DNA from: Ruminococcaceae bacterium UBA5904
GTDB lineage: Bacteria > Bacillota > Clostridia > Oscillospirales > Acutalibacteraceae
NCBI GenBank assembly: GCA_002431305.1
Contig: DJEG01000122.1
Span: 1-31,367 of the forward strand
DNA length: 31,367 nucleotides
Direction: 5' to 3'
Both the position numbers and the translations under genes were made by a program. Positions 15,727-24,559 of the stretch are shown here, piece by piece; the first letter of the stretch is position 1; every line of letters starts with the position of its first letter. A model generated the notes under the pieces. That model saw only the letters and a list, made by a program, of their open reading frames with translations, was not told where the DNA came from and ran no database searches.

Positions 15727-16416
15727 ATGAGTAAATCGCTTAAAACTATTCAGGGATTTTCAAAAGCCGGAAAAATTCTCAGTAAGATTGTTTTTATATT
15801 CAGTATTATTACGTTTTGCTCGCTGGCAGTCGGATTAATCGGTCTGATTTTCGGTTCGGATGTTTTTAAACTCGGCGGAGAGTCAATTGTTTCGTATATT
15901 GAAAACGAAGCACAGATGAGTTTAGGCTCTATTTATTCTTCGGCTATTACAGGGATGATAATCAGCGCAGGCGAAATCTTTATATCCAAAACTGCTGAAA
16001 ATTATTTTAATTTCGAGCTTAATGAGAAAACCCCGTTTACATTTGAGGGTGCGAAGAAAATGCGGACGCTTGGCATTGTTACTTCGTGCGTTACATTGGC
16101 ATCTCAGCCGATCTGCGGTATTGCGGATTCGATTACCGCAAAGGTTATGGGTTCGGCAGAATCTTTTGATTCGGACGCGACAGCTAATATTATTATCGGT
16201 GTAACATTTATAATCGTATCCTTTTTGTGCGCGTACGGTGCCGAGATTCTTAACGAAAAATCGAATGCGGTTCCCAATGCAAATTCCGATAGCTCTTCTG
16301 TAAGTCAGAATGTTACTTTCGAAAATTTCAAGGTAACAGATGAAACCGTAACTTTTCCTGCTGCGGAAGTAAACGCCGAAGAGAAAAAGAACCCGGATAT
16401 AAAAAATGAAGGTTGA
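15727..16416 (+). CDS. Hypothetical membrane protein with four predicted helices
   Basis: I do not recognise a family. Using the ATG at 15727 (9 bases after AGAGGA; an in-frame ATG at 15709 precedes that site and lacks its own), the protein has about 229 residues. Hydrophobic segments lie near residues 15-43 (IVFIFSIITFCSLAVGLIG), 70-85, 115-135 and 155-180, with a hydrophilic Asn/Ser/Glu-rich C-terminal tail of about 50 residues. The layout suggests an inner-membrane protein with a cytoplasmic tail. Its stop codon lies inside the -35 box of the tRNA-Leu promoter. Confidence 0.65.
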   Translation: MSKSLKTIQGFSKAGKILSKIVFIFSIITFCSLAVGLIGLIFGSDVFKLGGESIVSYIENEAQMSLGSIYSSAITGMIISAGEIFISKTAENYFNFELNEKTPFTFEGAKKMRTLGIVTSCVTLASQPICGIADSITAKVMGSAESFDSDATANIIIGVTFIIVSFLCAYGAEILNEKSNAVPNANSDSSSVSQNVTFENFKVTDETVTFPAAEVNAEEKKNPDIKNEG

Positions 16417-16444
16417 CATTTTACGTTATTTGATATAATATAAT
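16413..16444 (+). promoter_or_regulatory. tRNA-Leu promoter overlapping the upstream stop codon
   Basis: Perfect TTGACA at 16413-16418, which contains the TGA stop of the membrane protein. TATAAT copies lie at 16434-16439 (15-base spacer) and 16439-16444 (20-base spacer), with TAATAT at the 17-base position between. Transcription would begin only a few bases before the tRNA. Confidence 0.6.
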
Positions 16445-16452
16445 AACGTTAC

Positions 16453-16536
16453 GCGGGTATGGTGGAATTGGCAGACACGCAGGATTTAGGTTCCTGTGCC
16501 GACGGCATGCAGGTTCGACCCCTGTTACCCGCACCA
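16453..16536 (+). tRNA. tRNA-Leu (anticodon UAG)
   Basis: The acceptor strands GCGGGTA (16453-16459) and TACCCGC (16526-16532) pair perfectly, followed by A and an encoded CCA. The anticodon stem CAGGA/TCCTG frames the loop TTTAGGT with anticodon TAG. A T-arm with GGTTCGACC and a long variable arm (GTGCCGACGGCAT region) mark it as a class II leucine tRNA. It reads CUA/CUN codons. Confidence 0.97.
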
Positions 16537-16543
16537 ATAAAAA

Positions 16544-16578
16544 AGACTCGGGACATATTTGCCTTGAGTCTCTTTTTT
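16544..16578 (+). terminator. Terminator of tRNA-Leu
   Basis: AGACTC at 16544-16549 pairs with GAGTCT at 16566-16571, extended by G-U pairs, followed by a T-rich run to 16578. Confidence 0.8.
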
Positions 16579-16617
16579 ATCATTTTTTTCAGCATAAAGA
16601 TATTTTAATAAATTTAT

Positions 16618-16651
16618 CCCCGCCCGAATCTTAGTTTAGACACGGGCGGGG
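16618..16651 (-). terminator. GC-rich hairpin at the 3' end of the giant gene
   Basis: CCCCGCCCG (16618-16626) pairs perfectly with CGGGCGGGG (16643-16651), and the loop holds a further TCT/AGA pair. It lies 36 bases after the stop of the 2031-residue protein. The T run on the minus strand is weak, so termination may be helped by stem strength or another factor. Confidence 0.6.
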
Positions 16652-16686
16652 AACTGCTTACTATGATTTTATATTTTGGAAATCTA

Positions 16687-19600
16687 TTAAGATATATGAC
16701 TTATCATAGACGCCAGATGTATGAAGAAATGTATTACCGAATATATGATTCCGATAACGGGAATATCCTTCATTTGTTCGTATTTCGGGCACATTGAGCA
16801 TCTGAAAAGATCCGCTTTTGTAACGGCTTTTCCGCATTTGTCGCATATACCGTCCTTGTCATAATCCTCATGTCTTCCGCGGTCTTCACAGTCAGCCGGA
16901 ATAACGAATTCGAATGTGCAGAAATGGTCTGTCGTGAACGTAACTATACCGTCCTTAACCGTGCAGGGGAGGAGAGTATACGTAGAATCGTCGTTATATC
17001 TCTTAACTTTGATATCCGTTATGTCGTCTGGATAGTAGCCGTTTAAAACAGCCGAAACGGTAACCGAGCCGTCGGGCTGGACTACAGCCTGAGATTCGTC
17101 GGTCATTCGGATGTCGTATGTTACAGAGCGGGTATTTCCGCGGTAATCCGTTCTCGTTCCGACGAGTTTGTATATAAGATTTGAGTTGAGATACTCTCCG
17201 CATTCTGAGCAGATAAACGATGTCTTCGCGTCGTTGTCGACTGACGGACCGGTTACGGCGTAGTAATTGTGATGTCCGGTGCATTCGAGCGTTTCACTGT
17301 ACGTTTCAGCGCAGATTTCACACTCGTAAACGATTTCTCCGTTTTCTGTGCATGACGCTTTCTTTTCGGATTTTACGGAATACTTATGCTCGTGATCCGC
17401 AAACAGTGCTGTAAATGTAAGGTCGGAATCGGGCATGTAGTCGGGAACATCCGCGTCCCAGCCTGCAAATTCCATTCCGGAAGAATTGAGAGTAACATCG
17501 GGAGCTGTAATTCTGTCGCCTACGTTGAGCGTTTCACTCGTTTCCTTCGAGTCGATTATCCACGTAACTGTGTGTTTTGCCCTGGTAAGCGTGGAATCAA
17601 ATATAACGTAACCGCCGTCGAGCGTAAAGTTTTCGGGGACATCCCATCCGCTGAACGTATATCCGCTTTCAACATTGAATTCGGGTGCTTTTATCTTGCT
17701 TCCGGCTTTTACGTTAACAATGTTGAAAACGGCTGAATTTATTCTGAACACGGCGGCAGCTCTGCCCTCGGTAATTCTGATGTTGGGAGAGACAAACGTT
17801 TTTTCGTACGAATCGGCACCGGGGAACAGGATTCCCGCGTCGTCCGTGTTTGTATTGTATATACCGCTTTCAAGAGTGTTTTCGTTTGCCGTTACGGTAA
17901 ATGAAAGCTCTGCAATGAACTTTGTTTTGCCGTTGACGGTCGTCTCCGTCGGCATTACATGGTCTATTCTGATTACGGTAGTGCCGTCGTCGTTTCTTGT
18001 TACGGTTATGTCGGAATATTTAACTCCCAGTTTTTCGACTGCGGATTCTTTGAGCGTTTTTTCCTGTTCGGTTGTAAGCGTGAAATATTTCGATACCGTG
18101 TCGATAAGAGTAACGTCCTTAAAATCGGTCGTGTTTACAAATGTTTCTTCCGCTATAGTCTCAAATATCGAAGAAAGTGATGAAGTGTTCTGAGCCTCGA
18201 GATAGTATTTATCCGTAAGTTTGCTTCCGGGGTAATTGAATGACGACGCGTCGGGGTAGTTTGAAGAAACGTATTTTATGAAATTTTTGGAACGCTCCGA
18301 GCGGTAATTCTCGATATTGATTCCGTAAATAACGGCGTTGTTAGCGTTCTTTGCAATGTTTGCCTGCTTGATTGCGCTGTTTGCAACCTCCGTTTGGAAA
18401 TCGGAATTATATGTCGGGTCGCCGTCGGTCATAAATACTATAACTCTCTTTCTGCCGTCTGATATATTCATAGAGAATATATCGTTTGCTGTTTCGAGTC
18501 CGAGGTCTGCCGCCGTAGCGCCCTTTGCCTGAATCGAATTAACAGCTGAAGTAAGAATCTCGTTAACTTTTCCGTCGGAATCTCTGACAGAGACAAGAGA
18601 ATTTTTGATATCCGAGTTTGTCAGTCTGTTTTTCTGAATAAATCCGCGTCCTGTTGTAAGAATGCCGGTGTTAAGGTACGCGTAATATTCTCTTGAAATG
18701 TCATTCTTACCCATAGCGAATCCGACGATAGCCATACGGTGATCGGTATCGATTTCTTTCGCATTTTCATTAACAGCCGAAATAAATTCATTTGCCGATT
18801 TTTTCAGTGCCTGGGTTCTTGCGCCCTCCATACTTCCGGACTGGTCGACAACAAGCACGATATCGAGAGGTTTGCCCTTGACGGTTTTTGAAATAACTGT
18901 TTTCGCGTCGGATGATGCGGAGAGCGTTATAACCGCGTCTCCCGTTACGGGGTCGAACGACGCCGTTTTGTCCGTTTTTATCTGAGATGAACCGTCGGGA
19001 GGTATGAGCGAGTATTCGGCATAAATCGTTATGTCCTTATCCGCAAGAACGTAATCCTCCCACTTAGCCGTGTATCTGTCTTTTTCGGGTACTGCGGGCT
19101 CGTCAATTGATGTAGCTCCGTCCTCGAATTCGACAACTCCGATTATTTTATCGTCGGCTATGAATGTTGCCTTATGTCTTATTTTCATGGGGATTTCACG
19201 CGTTTCGTACACGTCGTGACGTATACAGTCGCGTCTTAAAAGTCCTGTTGATTCGTATGTTGCGGGAATTACTACATACCATTCGCCGTACTCGTGACCG
19301 AGAGGCTGAGAGGTGTATTTTTCATATCTGTGCGACGAATCGTTTGCACATACCATGAGAACATATCCCGCTTTTACGCATGTCGGAGGAACGGTTTCCT
19401 CTTCCTTGTAATCATGTCCGGTTGCGGGTATTATCTCATCCTCGGTCGAATAATCGCCGTTAATGCACTCCTTGTGACGAAGTCCGGTTTCGGTACATGA
19501 GGGCTCTTTTGTGACGATATAATCGCCGAGTGTATGGTCGTTTGCTTCGCCGATTGTGACGGTGTAGTCACAGCGGGTATTTGTATTTTTGTCGATATGG

Positions 19601-22600
19601 GTACATCTGTACGTGTCGACCGTTCCGTCTCCGCAGACATTTTTAACAGAAGAAATGAGTTCCATTTTATCATCGGAATCATTGTAATCGGAATCAAGAG
19701 GACTCTTTGCGTGTCCCGTTGCCTCATCGGTTCCCGTTATGTCAACGAGTCCGCAGTACGAACATGTGATTTTTTCGAGTCCGCCCGATGTACATGCTGC
19801 ATATGTTATTTCGGGTTCTCCCCATTGATGGGGCGCTAAGTTGATAATATCGGTCCAGCCGTGTTCATGGTCTGTTCCTATGCAGTTTTTACAGCTCCAT
19901 ATGTCATATCCCAATTCGATGCATGTGGGGTTCTTGTGCTCGATAATCTCATAGTCGGGTGCGATTTCTTCTATTTCGCGTTCGTCTATAAGATAATGAT
20001 GCTCTGTTTCGCAGTTAGCGCATGTTTGTGTTACGTCGCACCAGTCGTTCTGACAGTAAAGCACCTCAAGACCTGTTGTACCGCATGACGCTTCAAGCTC
20101 TGTTATCCAGTTTTCTTCTCCGTTTGCGTCGGTGCGTTTATGTCCTGTTGCGGGGATAATCCATGAATCTTTTTTGATTTCATTATCGCCGTTTTCATCG
20201 GAAAAATACTTATTGCATCTGTCACAGAACCAGTATTCGCTGTTTCCGACGTTTAAGCATGTCGGAGCTGATGCCGAAGTTTTTGTCATTGAATGCGAAT
20301 AAGCGTCTGTTTCGCGCGTAAATGTTTTATCGCACGTTATTCCGCCGTCGTGACGTACGCACTTGCACTCTTCTTCACCCTTTTCGGTGCATGCCGGTAC
20401 TTTTGTAATGTACCAGTTGTTATCGGGTTCATGTCCGAGAGCGGGGACAATATCGTCGGTTCTCGTCTCGTCCTGATGAATTGTGCATGCGTATACGGTA
20501 TATCCGTCCTCAGTGCATGTAGGTGCAACAGTCTGAACGGGTTTGTAAACGCATTCGGCTTCTTCGGTTTTTGTTTCGTAGCATCCGCAGTGACATCCGC
20601 AGTTTCTTACGCAGTCACGGCGGTATACCTTAACGCTTGCATTTTCATCGCTGATGAGATACCACTCGCCGAATAAATCGCCCAATGCTTTTGTAACGTT
20701 CGTATCCATTGTTACACCGCATCGTTTGCACGTACGGCGGGTATAACCGTCGTCATGACATGTGGGTGCAACCACTACGGGGTCGCCCCAGTCGTGACCG
20801 AGTGCGCCCTGTTTAAATGAATATGTCGTACGCGTTTCAATCTGTCTGTCGGAAGAACTTGAAGGTTTGCTCGTTGACCAGCTTGACCAATTGCCCCACT
20901 GCCAGTAATAATATGTGTAGATTTTTGTTCTGTCCTGGTAGTACCAGCGCGTGGAGTAGATGGGCTTGCTGGTGTCGTTTTTATCGAATTCTTTTTCGAA
21001 CCAGTAAGTTTTGTAGCTTTTGGTTGAAGAATCGTTATAATTTGACGACTCATAAAATACCATATAACCGGGTGTGTTGCTCGGTTCGCCTTTTGTTGAA
21101 GACTGATGTGTAAGTTTGTATGTTAAATCAAGATAAGTATAATTTGTCCAGTTCTTCGACGCAAGATATGTATCGTTTCCGGTAGAACCGTCGCTTGTTT
21201 CATATCTTGAATATCTGTAATAATGAATCTTTTCATAATCGCTTACATATTTTTCGGACCAGCTCTTTCTTAATTCGCCGCTGCCGGGGTCTTTGTAAAC
21301 GGGACCCTGAGTGCTGCCGTAACTGCTGTACTTGTAAGTGGTATTATACTTTGTCCAGCCGGAGAGCGATGACGAACTGCTGGTTATGTAGCGTTTATCC
21401 CTGTATCTGTACTCGGTACGGCTCTTGCTCAAATCGGGATTTCCGATAAATTCGCTGTACTTGCTGTCCGACGGGTCGATAAGCGAGTATGCCGTCCACT
21501 CGGAGTTTACCATATATGAATAATCACATCTTCCGCACTTATAGTACGAAGTTCCCGACGTTGTACATCCGGGGAGATTCGAATATCCCGTAAAATCGTG
21601 TCCGAGTTCATCACATTCGCGTGTTTCTTTATAACCGCATCTCAGACAGATATTCTTTTCGGTTCCTTTTTCAAGACAGGTGGGTTCTTTGTCGTAAATC
21701 CATCCGCTCATTTTATGACCGAGAGGGTCTGAAAGAATTTCACCGCATGCCGCACAGTATTCAGACTCAAGACATGTTGCGGGGATTATCTCTTTATGTG
21801 CTCCGCCGATTGACATGTATCTCTGTTCCGTATAACCGCAGCGCGAGCATACGCGTTCCTCAACGCCTTTTGTCGAACATGTCGGCTGTACCTTTACGTA
21901 CCAATCGCCCATGAGGTGCGATATAGGACCTGTCGACTGATGTCCTATGTAATTGAGGGTTGAAATCTTAACCCAGCCCTCTTTATAGCCCGTATTGGCA
22001 CCGTAGCCCTGAGCATATCCCCAAAGCTCGCCGTTTACGTTTTTTGTCTCGGTAACATGGGTGTACTCGCCGGCATAGAAACCGAAGTAACGTTTTGATG
22101 AAACCGAGGGTTCAGCATAGAGAACCGAATCGCTTCCTGCGGTGTATACGGTGAAATCCCTGACCTTTTTATCCGTACAGGTTCCTCCGTACATCTTTAC
22201 AAGATGCGTAGAAGCTCCCGAAAATCCGAGATGAAAATTATCGTTCGTGTAGCAGATGTAATTTGTCGTGTGAGCGGCAACTGTCGCCTTGCCCCCGCTT
22301 ACATCGATAACGATAGCGGAATGCGCATATCCGTTTGATTTCGGACTGCTCTTATAGAATATAAGGTCACCCGGGGAAATCTGAGATACGGACGGGTTGA
22401 CGATATCCTGTCCGCCTATCGAAACTACGTAGTCGTGAAGCTGAGTAGCTCTTATCCACGAACCGTCGCTGTTTGCCGAGTAATGCGCGAGATAGCCGGA
22501 GTGATTCCATTTATCCGTCTGGTCAACGCCTCCCATGTAGATACATTGGGAAACGAAGTTAGCGCAGTCGCCGGTTCCGGGTTCCCAGTATCCGCGTCCG

Positions 22601-22782
22601 TAGAGACACGACCATGTGTCGTTTACGTGTGCTTTTGCCCACTCTACTGCGGCAACTGCGTTATAGCCCGGAACGCCCGCCGCCTGTGCTTTTGTCGGCA
22701 GTTCGATTCCCGCCGGCATAATGCCGAAGAGCATCAGACAAACCAGTACAAAAGAGAGAAGCTTTTTTACCTTTGTTTTCAT
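16687..22782 (-). CDS. Giant secreted protein: amidase + SH3-like + Cys-rich repeats + von Willebrand A domain
   Basis: A 2031-residue exported protein. A signal peptide (1 to about 35; KKLL, hydrophobic core, AQA) is followed by an amidase-6/CHAP-like cysteine peptidase domain (about 40-195) with C73 in GDCANFVSQC and H154 in YAHSAIVI. An SH3-like domain covers about 206-280 (YKEGWVKISTLNYIG). Cys-rich repeats fill about 283-425 and 660-1200, split by a Tyr/Ser/Trp-rich block (about 455-655). After a B-repeat-like unit (1203-1258) comes a VWA domain (about 1300-1545) with a full MIDAS: D1313/S1315/S1317, T1423 and D1453 (TDGDP). Two more B-repeat-like units (about 1680-1795), another Cys unit (1811-1838), a YDKDGICDKCGK element and a hydrophobic tail end it. 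There is no LPXTG. The likely role is wall-associated adhesion or remodelling; this is inference. Confidence 0.9.
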   Translation of the reverse strand: MKTKVKKLLSFVLVCLMLFGIMPAGIELPTKAQAAGVPGYNAVAAVEWAKAHVNDTWSCLYGRGYWEPGTGDCANFVSQCIYMGGVDQTDKWNHSGYLAHYSANSDGSWIRATQLHDYVVSIGGQDIVNPSVSQISPGDLIFYKSSPKSNGYAHSAIVIDVSGGKATVAAHTTNYICYTNDNFHLGFSGASTHLVKMYGGTCTDKKVRDFTVYTAGSDSVLYAEPSVSSKRYFGFYAGEYTHVTETKNVNGELWGYAQGYGANTGYKEGWVKISTLNYIGHQSTGPISHLMGDWYVKVQPTCSTKGVEERVCSRCGYTEQRYMSIGGAHKEIIPATCLESEYCAACGEILSDPLGHKMSGWIYDKEPTCLEKGTEKNICLRCGYKETRECDELGHDFTGYSNLPGCTTSGTSYYKCGRCDYSYMVNSEWTAYSLIDPSDSKYSEFIGNPDLSKSRTEYRYRDKRYITSSSSSLSGWTKYNTTYKYSSYGSTQGPVYKDPGSGELRKSWSEKYVSDYEKIHYYRYSRYETSDGSTGNDTYLASKNWTNYTYLDLTYKLTHQSSTKGEPSNTPGYMVFYESSNYNDSSTKSYKTYWFEKEFDKNDTSKPIYSTRWYYQDRTKIYTYYYWQWGNWSSWSTSKPSSSSDRQIETRTTYSFKQGALGHDWGDPVVVAPTCHDDGYTRRTCKRCGVTMDTNVTKALGDLFGEWYLISDENASVKVYRRDCVRNCGCHCGCYETKTEEAECVYKPVQTVAPTCTEDGYTVYACTIHQDETRTDDIVPALGHEPDNNWYITKVPACTEKGEEECKCVRHDGGITCDKTFTRETDAYSHSMTKTSASAPTCLNVGNSEYWFCDRCNKYFSDENGDNEIKKDSWIIPATGHKRTDANGEENWITELEASCGTTGLEVLYCQNDWCDVTQTCANCETEHHYLIDEREIEEIAPDYEIIEHKNPTCIELGYDIWSCKNCIGTDHEHGWTDIINLAPHQWGEPEITYAACTSGGLEKITCSYCGLVDITGTDEATGHAKSPLDSDYNDSDDKMELISSVKNVCGDGTVDTYRCTHIDKNTNTRCDYTVTIGEANDHTLGDYIVTKEPSCTETGLRHKECINGDYSTEDEIIPATGHDYKEEETVPPTCVKAGYVLMVCANDSSHRYEKYTSQPLGHEYGEWYVVIPATYESTGLLRRDCIRHDVYETREIPMKIRHKATFIADDKIIGVVEFEDGATSIDEPAVPEKDRYTAKWEDYVLADKDITIYAEYSLIPPDGSSQIKTDKTASFDPVTGDAVITLSASSDAKTVISKTVKGKPLDIVLVVDQSGSMEGARTQALKKSANEFISAVNENAKEIDTDHRMAIVGFAMGKNDISREYYAYLNTGILTTGRGFIQKNRLTNSDIKNSLVSVRDSDGKVNEILTSAVNSIQAKGATAADLGLETANDIFSMNISDGRKRVIVFMTDGDPTYNSDFQTEVANSAIKQANIAKNANNAVIYGINIENYRSERSKNFIKYVSSNYPDASSFNYPGSKLTDKYYLEAQNTSSLSSIFETIAEETFVNTTDFKDVTLIDTVSKYFTLTTEQEKTLKESAVEKLGVKYSDITVTRNDDGTTVIRIDHVMPTETTVNGKTKFIAELSFTVTANENTLESGIYNTNTDDAGILFPGADSYEKTFVSPNIRITEGRAAAVFRINSAVFNIVNVKAGSKIKAPEFNVESGYTFSGWDVPENFTLDGGYVIFDSTLTRAKHTVTWIIDSKETSETLNVGDRITAPDVTLNSSGMEFAGWDADVPDYMPDSDLTFTALFADHEHKYSVKSEKKASCTENGEIVYECEICAETYSETLECTGHHNYYAVTGPSVDNDAKTSFICSECGEYLNSNLIYKLVGTRTDYRGNTRSVTYDIRMTDESQAVVQPDGSVTVSAVLNGYYPDDITDIKVKRYNDDSTYTLLPCTVKDGIVTFTTDHFCTFEFVIPADCEDRGRHEDYDKDGICDKCGKAVTKADLFRCSMCPKYEQMKDIPVIGIIYSVIHFFIHLASMISHIS
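19183..21936 (-). repeat. Cys-rich protein repeat array inside the giant surface protein
   Basis: About 16 units of the form [P/A]-[T/S]-C-x4-G-x4-C-x2-C-G, often ending in a GH or ATGH, encode residues 283-425 and 660-1200, with one further unit at 1811. The first Cys is 10 residues before the second in almost every unit (302/312, 369/379, 406/416, 675/685, 756/766, 900/910, 954/964, 997/1007, 1050/1060, 1096/1106, 1135/1145). The region holds about 50 Cys. One unit (near 1175, PATYESTG) has lost its first Cys. DNA copies are diverged, so the array is old rather than a recent tandem expansion. Confidence 0.85.
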
Positions 22783-22825
22783 GATATACCTCCGTTAAAA
22801 ATTCAGGCTTTTCCTGTTAATTTAT

Positions 22826-22854
22826 ATTTTACCAAATAAAGAAACATAAATCAA
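22826..22854 (-). promoter_or_regulatory. Promoter of the giant surface-protein gene
   Basis: On the minus strand TTGATT (22849-22854), 17 bases, TAAAAT (22826-22831), about 43 bases before the ATG, which has ACGGAGGT in front of it. Confidence 0.6.
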
Positions 22855-22954
22855 CATAAAATTGGTTTTTTTACAATAATAACATCCAATTTGGCGGTTA
22901 TAATGTGAAAAATAAATTAAAATTGTACTATAGTATTCATATAATCTTGGCAAA

Positions 22955-22990
22955 GAAAAAAGAAACTGCAAAAATGATTTTTACAGTCTC
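22955..22990 (-). terminator. Terminator of the two-component operon
   Basis: On the minus strand GAGACTG (22984-22990) pairs with CAGTTTC (22962-22968), the stem is extended by AAAA/TTTT, and a T6 run follows. It separates the kinase gene from the promoter of the giant gene. Confidence 0.8.
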
Positions 22991-23018
22991 TTTGGGTGCT
23001 TATTTTGTATATGTTTTT

Positions 23019-24557
23019 TTATTTTTTGTCTGTATTTTCGTCCGCTTCTTTTTCGCCTTTTGAAACATCGAACCAGAACCGAACGCCGTCGGGCATGTTT
23101 TCGACTCCGTAGTCATGACCGTGAAGTTTTTGAATCGCCGCCACGATTGCGAGTCCGAGTCCGAAACGACCCTGTGAGCGTGAAAGCGATTTGTCTGCGC
23201 GGTAGAAACTGTTCCAAATTTTATCTATATCTTTTTCAGCGATGTTTTCGCCTGTGTTATATATATAAATTCTGTATCTGTCGCCGAAATCCTCCGCTGA
23301 GGCAGTGATAATTTTTTCACCGCTTACATGCGAAACAGCGTTGGAAAGGTAATTATTAACTACGGTCGACAGAATGAACGAATCTCCGCGGGCAATGTAA
23401 TTTTCGTTTATTTCATTGCTTATCGAAATACCCTTGTCTGTAAGAATTTTTGAATTTCTGTCGAACCATTCGCCGATAAGCTCTTTTAAATTGAAATTGC
23501 CGTACATCAGCTGATATGCGCCTGATTCGTATTTTGTTATATCGAGCAGTTTTATCGTCAAATCGTTCATTCTACCCGTTTCGTCGATGATGGTACGGCA
23601 GTATTTCTTTGCCATTTCGGGGTCGTTGTCAAGATAGTATTCGAGTCCCTCGGCGTAACCCTGTATTATCGCAATCGGCGTTTTTAATTCGTGTGAAATA
23701 CCCGAGATGAATACCTCTCTCAACTGGTCGATGGTTCTTTCGTTTTCGATATCCTTCTGAAGTTTTTCGTTTTTGTTCTGAATATCAATAAGCGAATTTT
23801 CAAGCGAATCCGACATTTCGTTTATACTTTCGGAAAGCTGGGAAATTTCAAGTACGTTGCTGGGAGGACACTTCTGTGAAAAGTCGAGGTTTGCGATTCG
23901 CTTTGTAACGTTGTTCATCTTTATCAGTGGTTTTGTGAATTTTCTTAAGTATGTAAACGTAGTAAGCATTATTGCAAACAGTGCAACCGTGCACATTACA
24001 GATATAAAAATAAATGCAAGTTTTGCAGATTGGTCAAACGCGCTTTTTTGTTTAAAAACCTTTATAGTATCTCCGCTTGCTGCCTTTTTGACAAAAACAA
24101 GATAATCGATACCGGTCTCCTCGTCTCTCTGAGTTTCGAAGTGATATCCGTTATTTGTGTTATACGTATCTATATCGGTTGTTGTGTAACGGCGTATGTA
24201 TTCGTCCGGAATGGCATCCGAGTCATCGTATGGAGGGGAGCCCTGAACGCCGTTATATGCGGTGGAGTAAACGAGTTTACCGTTTGTATTGAAAATTTCT
24301 ATTTTAACCTCGTGCGTTTGCTCAATATTGTCGAGATTTTTTGTAAAGTCATCGAGATTTGAGCTTGAGTACAAAGCGTCGACCTCGTCCGCTCCCTGCC
24401 ATGAAATAACGCCGGCATTGAGCATATAAATAACGTCGATACTCTTATATGAAGCGTATATTATGCCGACAAGGAATATAAGGACGATAATAGAAATACT
24501 TCTGTTAAGTTTTCTGTTAATCGTCGGTTTATGTTTTCGAATTATTTTTCGGCTCAT
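23019..24557 (-). CDS. Membrane sensor histidine kinase
   Basis: Class I sensor kinase of a two-component system. The order is: basic N-terminus, TM1 (about 21-38), an extracytoplasmic sensor region of about 140 residues, TM2 (about 178-203), HAMP (about 204-258), a HisKA dimerisation domain with phospho-accepting H289 in SGISHELKTPIAII, and a HATPase domain with the N box NNYLSNAVSHV and the G box GRFGLGLAIV. At 512 residues it is complete. It starts 2 bases after the response regulator gene and is surely its partner. The sensor region is unrecognised, so the signal is unknown; the adjacent amidase/VWA protein and other wall genes suggest envelope sensing, which is inference only. Confidence 0.93.
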   Translation of the reverse strand: MSRKIIRKHKPTINRKLNRSISIIVLIFLVGIIYASYKSIDVIYMLNAGVISWQGADEVDALYSSSNLDDFTKNLDNIEQTHEVKIEIFNTNGKLVYSTAYNGVQGSPPYDDSDAIPDEYIRRYTTTDIDTYNTNNGYHFETQRDEETGIDYLVFVKKAASGDTIKVFKQKSAFDQSAKLAFIFISVMCTVALFAIMLTTFTYLRKFTKPLIKMNNVTKRIANLDFSQKCPPSNVLEISQLSESINEMSDSLENSLIDIQNKNEKLQKDIENERTIDQLREVFISGISHELKTPIAIIQGYAEGLEYYLDNDPEMAKKYCRTIIDETGRMNDLTIKLLDITKYESGAYQLMYGNFNLKELIGEWFDRNSKILTDKGISISNEINENYIARGDSFILSTVVNNYLSNAVSHVSGEKIITASAEDFGDRYRIYIYNTGENIAEKDIDKIWNSFYRADKSLSRSQGRFGLGLAIVAAIQKLHGHDYGVENMPDGVRFWFDVSKGEKEADENTDKK

Positions 24558-24559
24558 TA

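Noticed and set aside
19183..21936. Repetitive DNA that might be a CRISPR array or recent tandem repeat
   Set aside because: The repetition is at protein level only; units differ in length and DNA sequence and stay in one reading frame.
16687..22782. Possible LPXTG sortase signal at the end of the giant protein
   Set aside because: No LPXTG-like motif or basic C-terminal tail is present; the protein ends in a hydrophobic helix.
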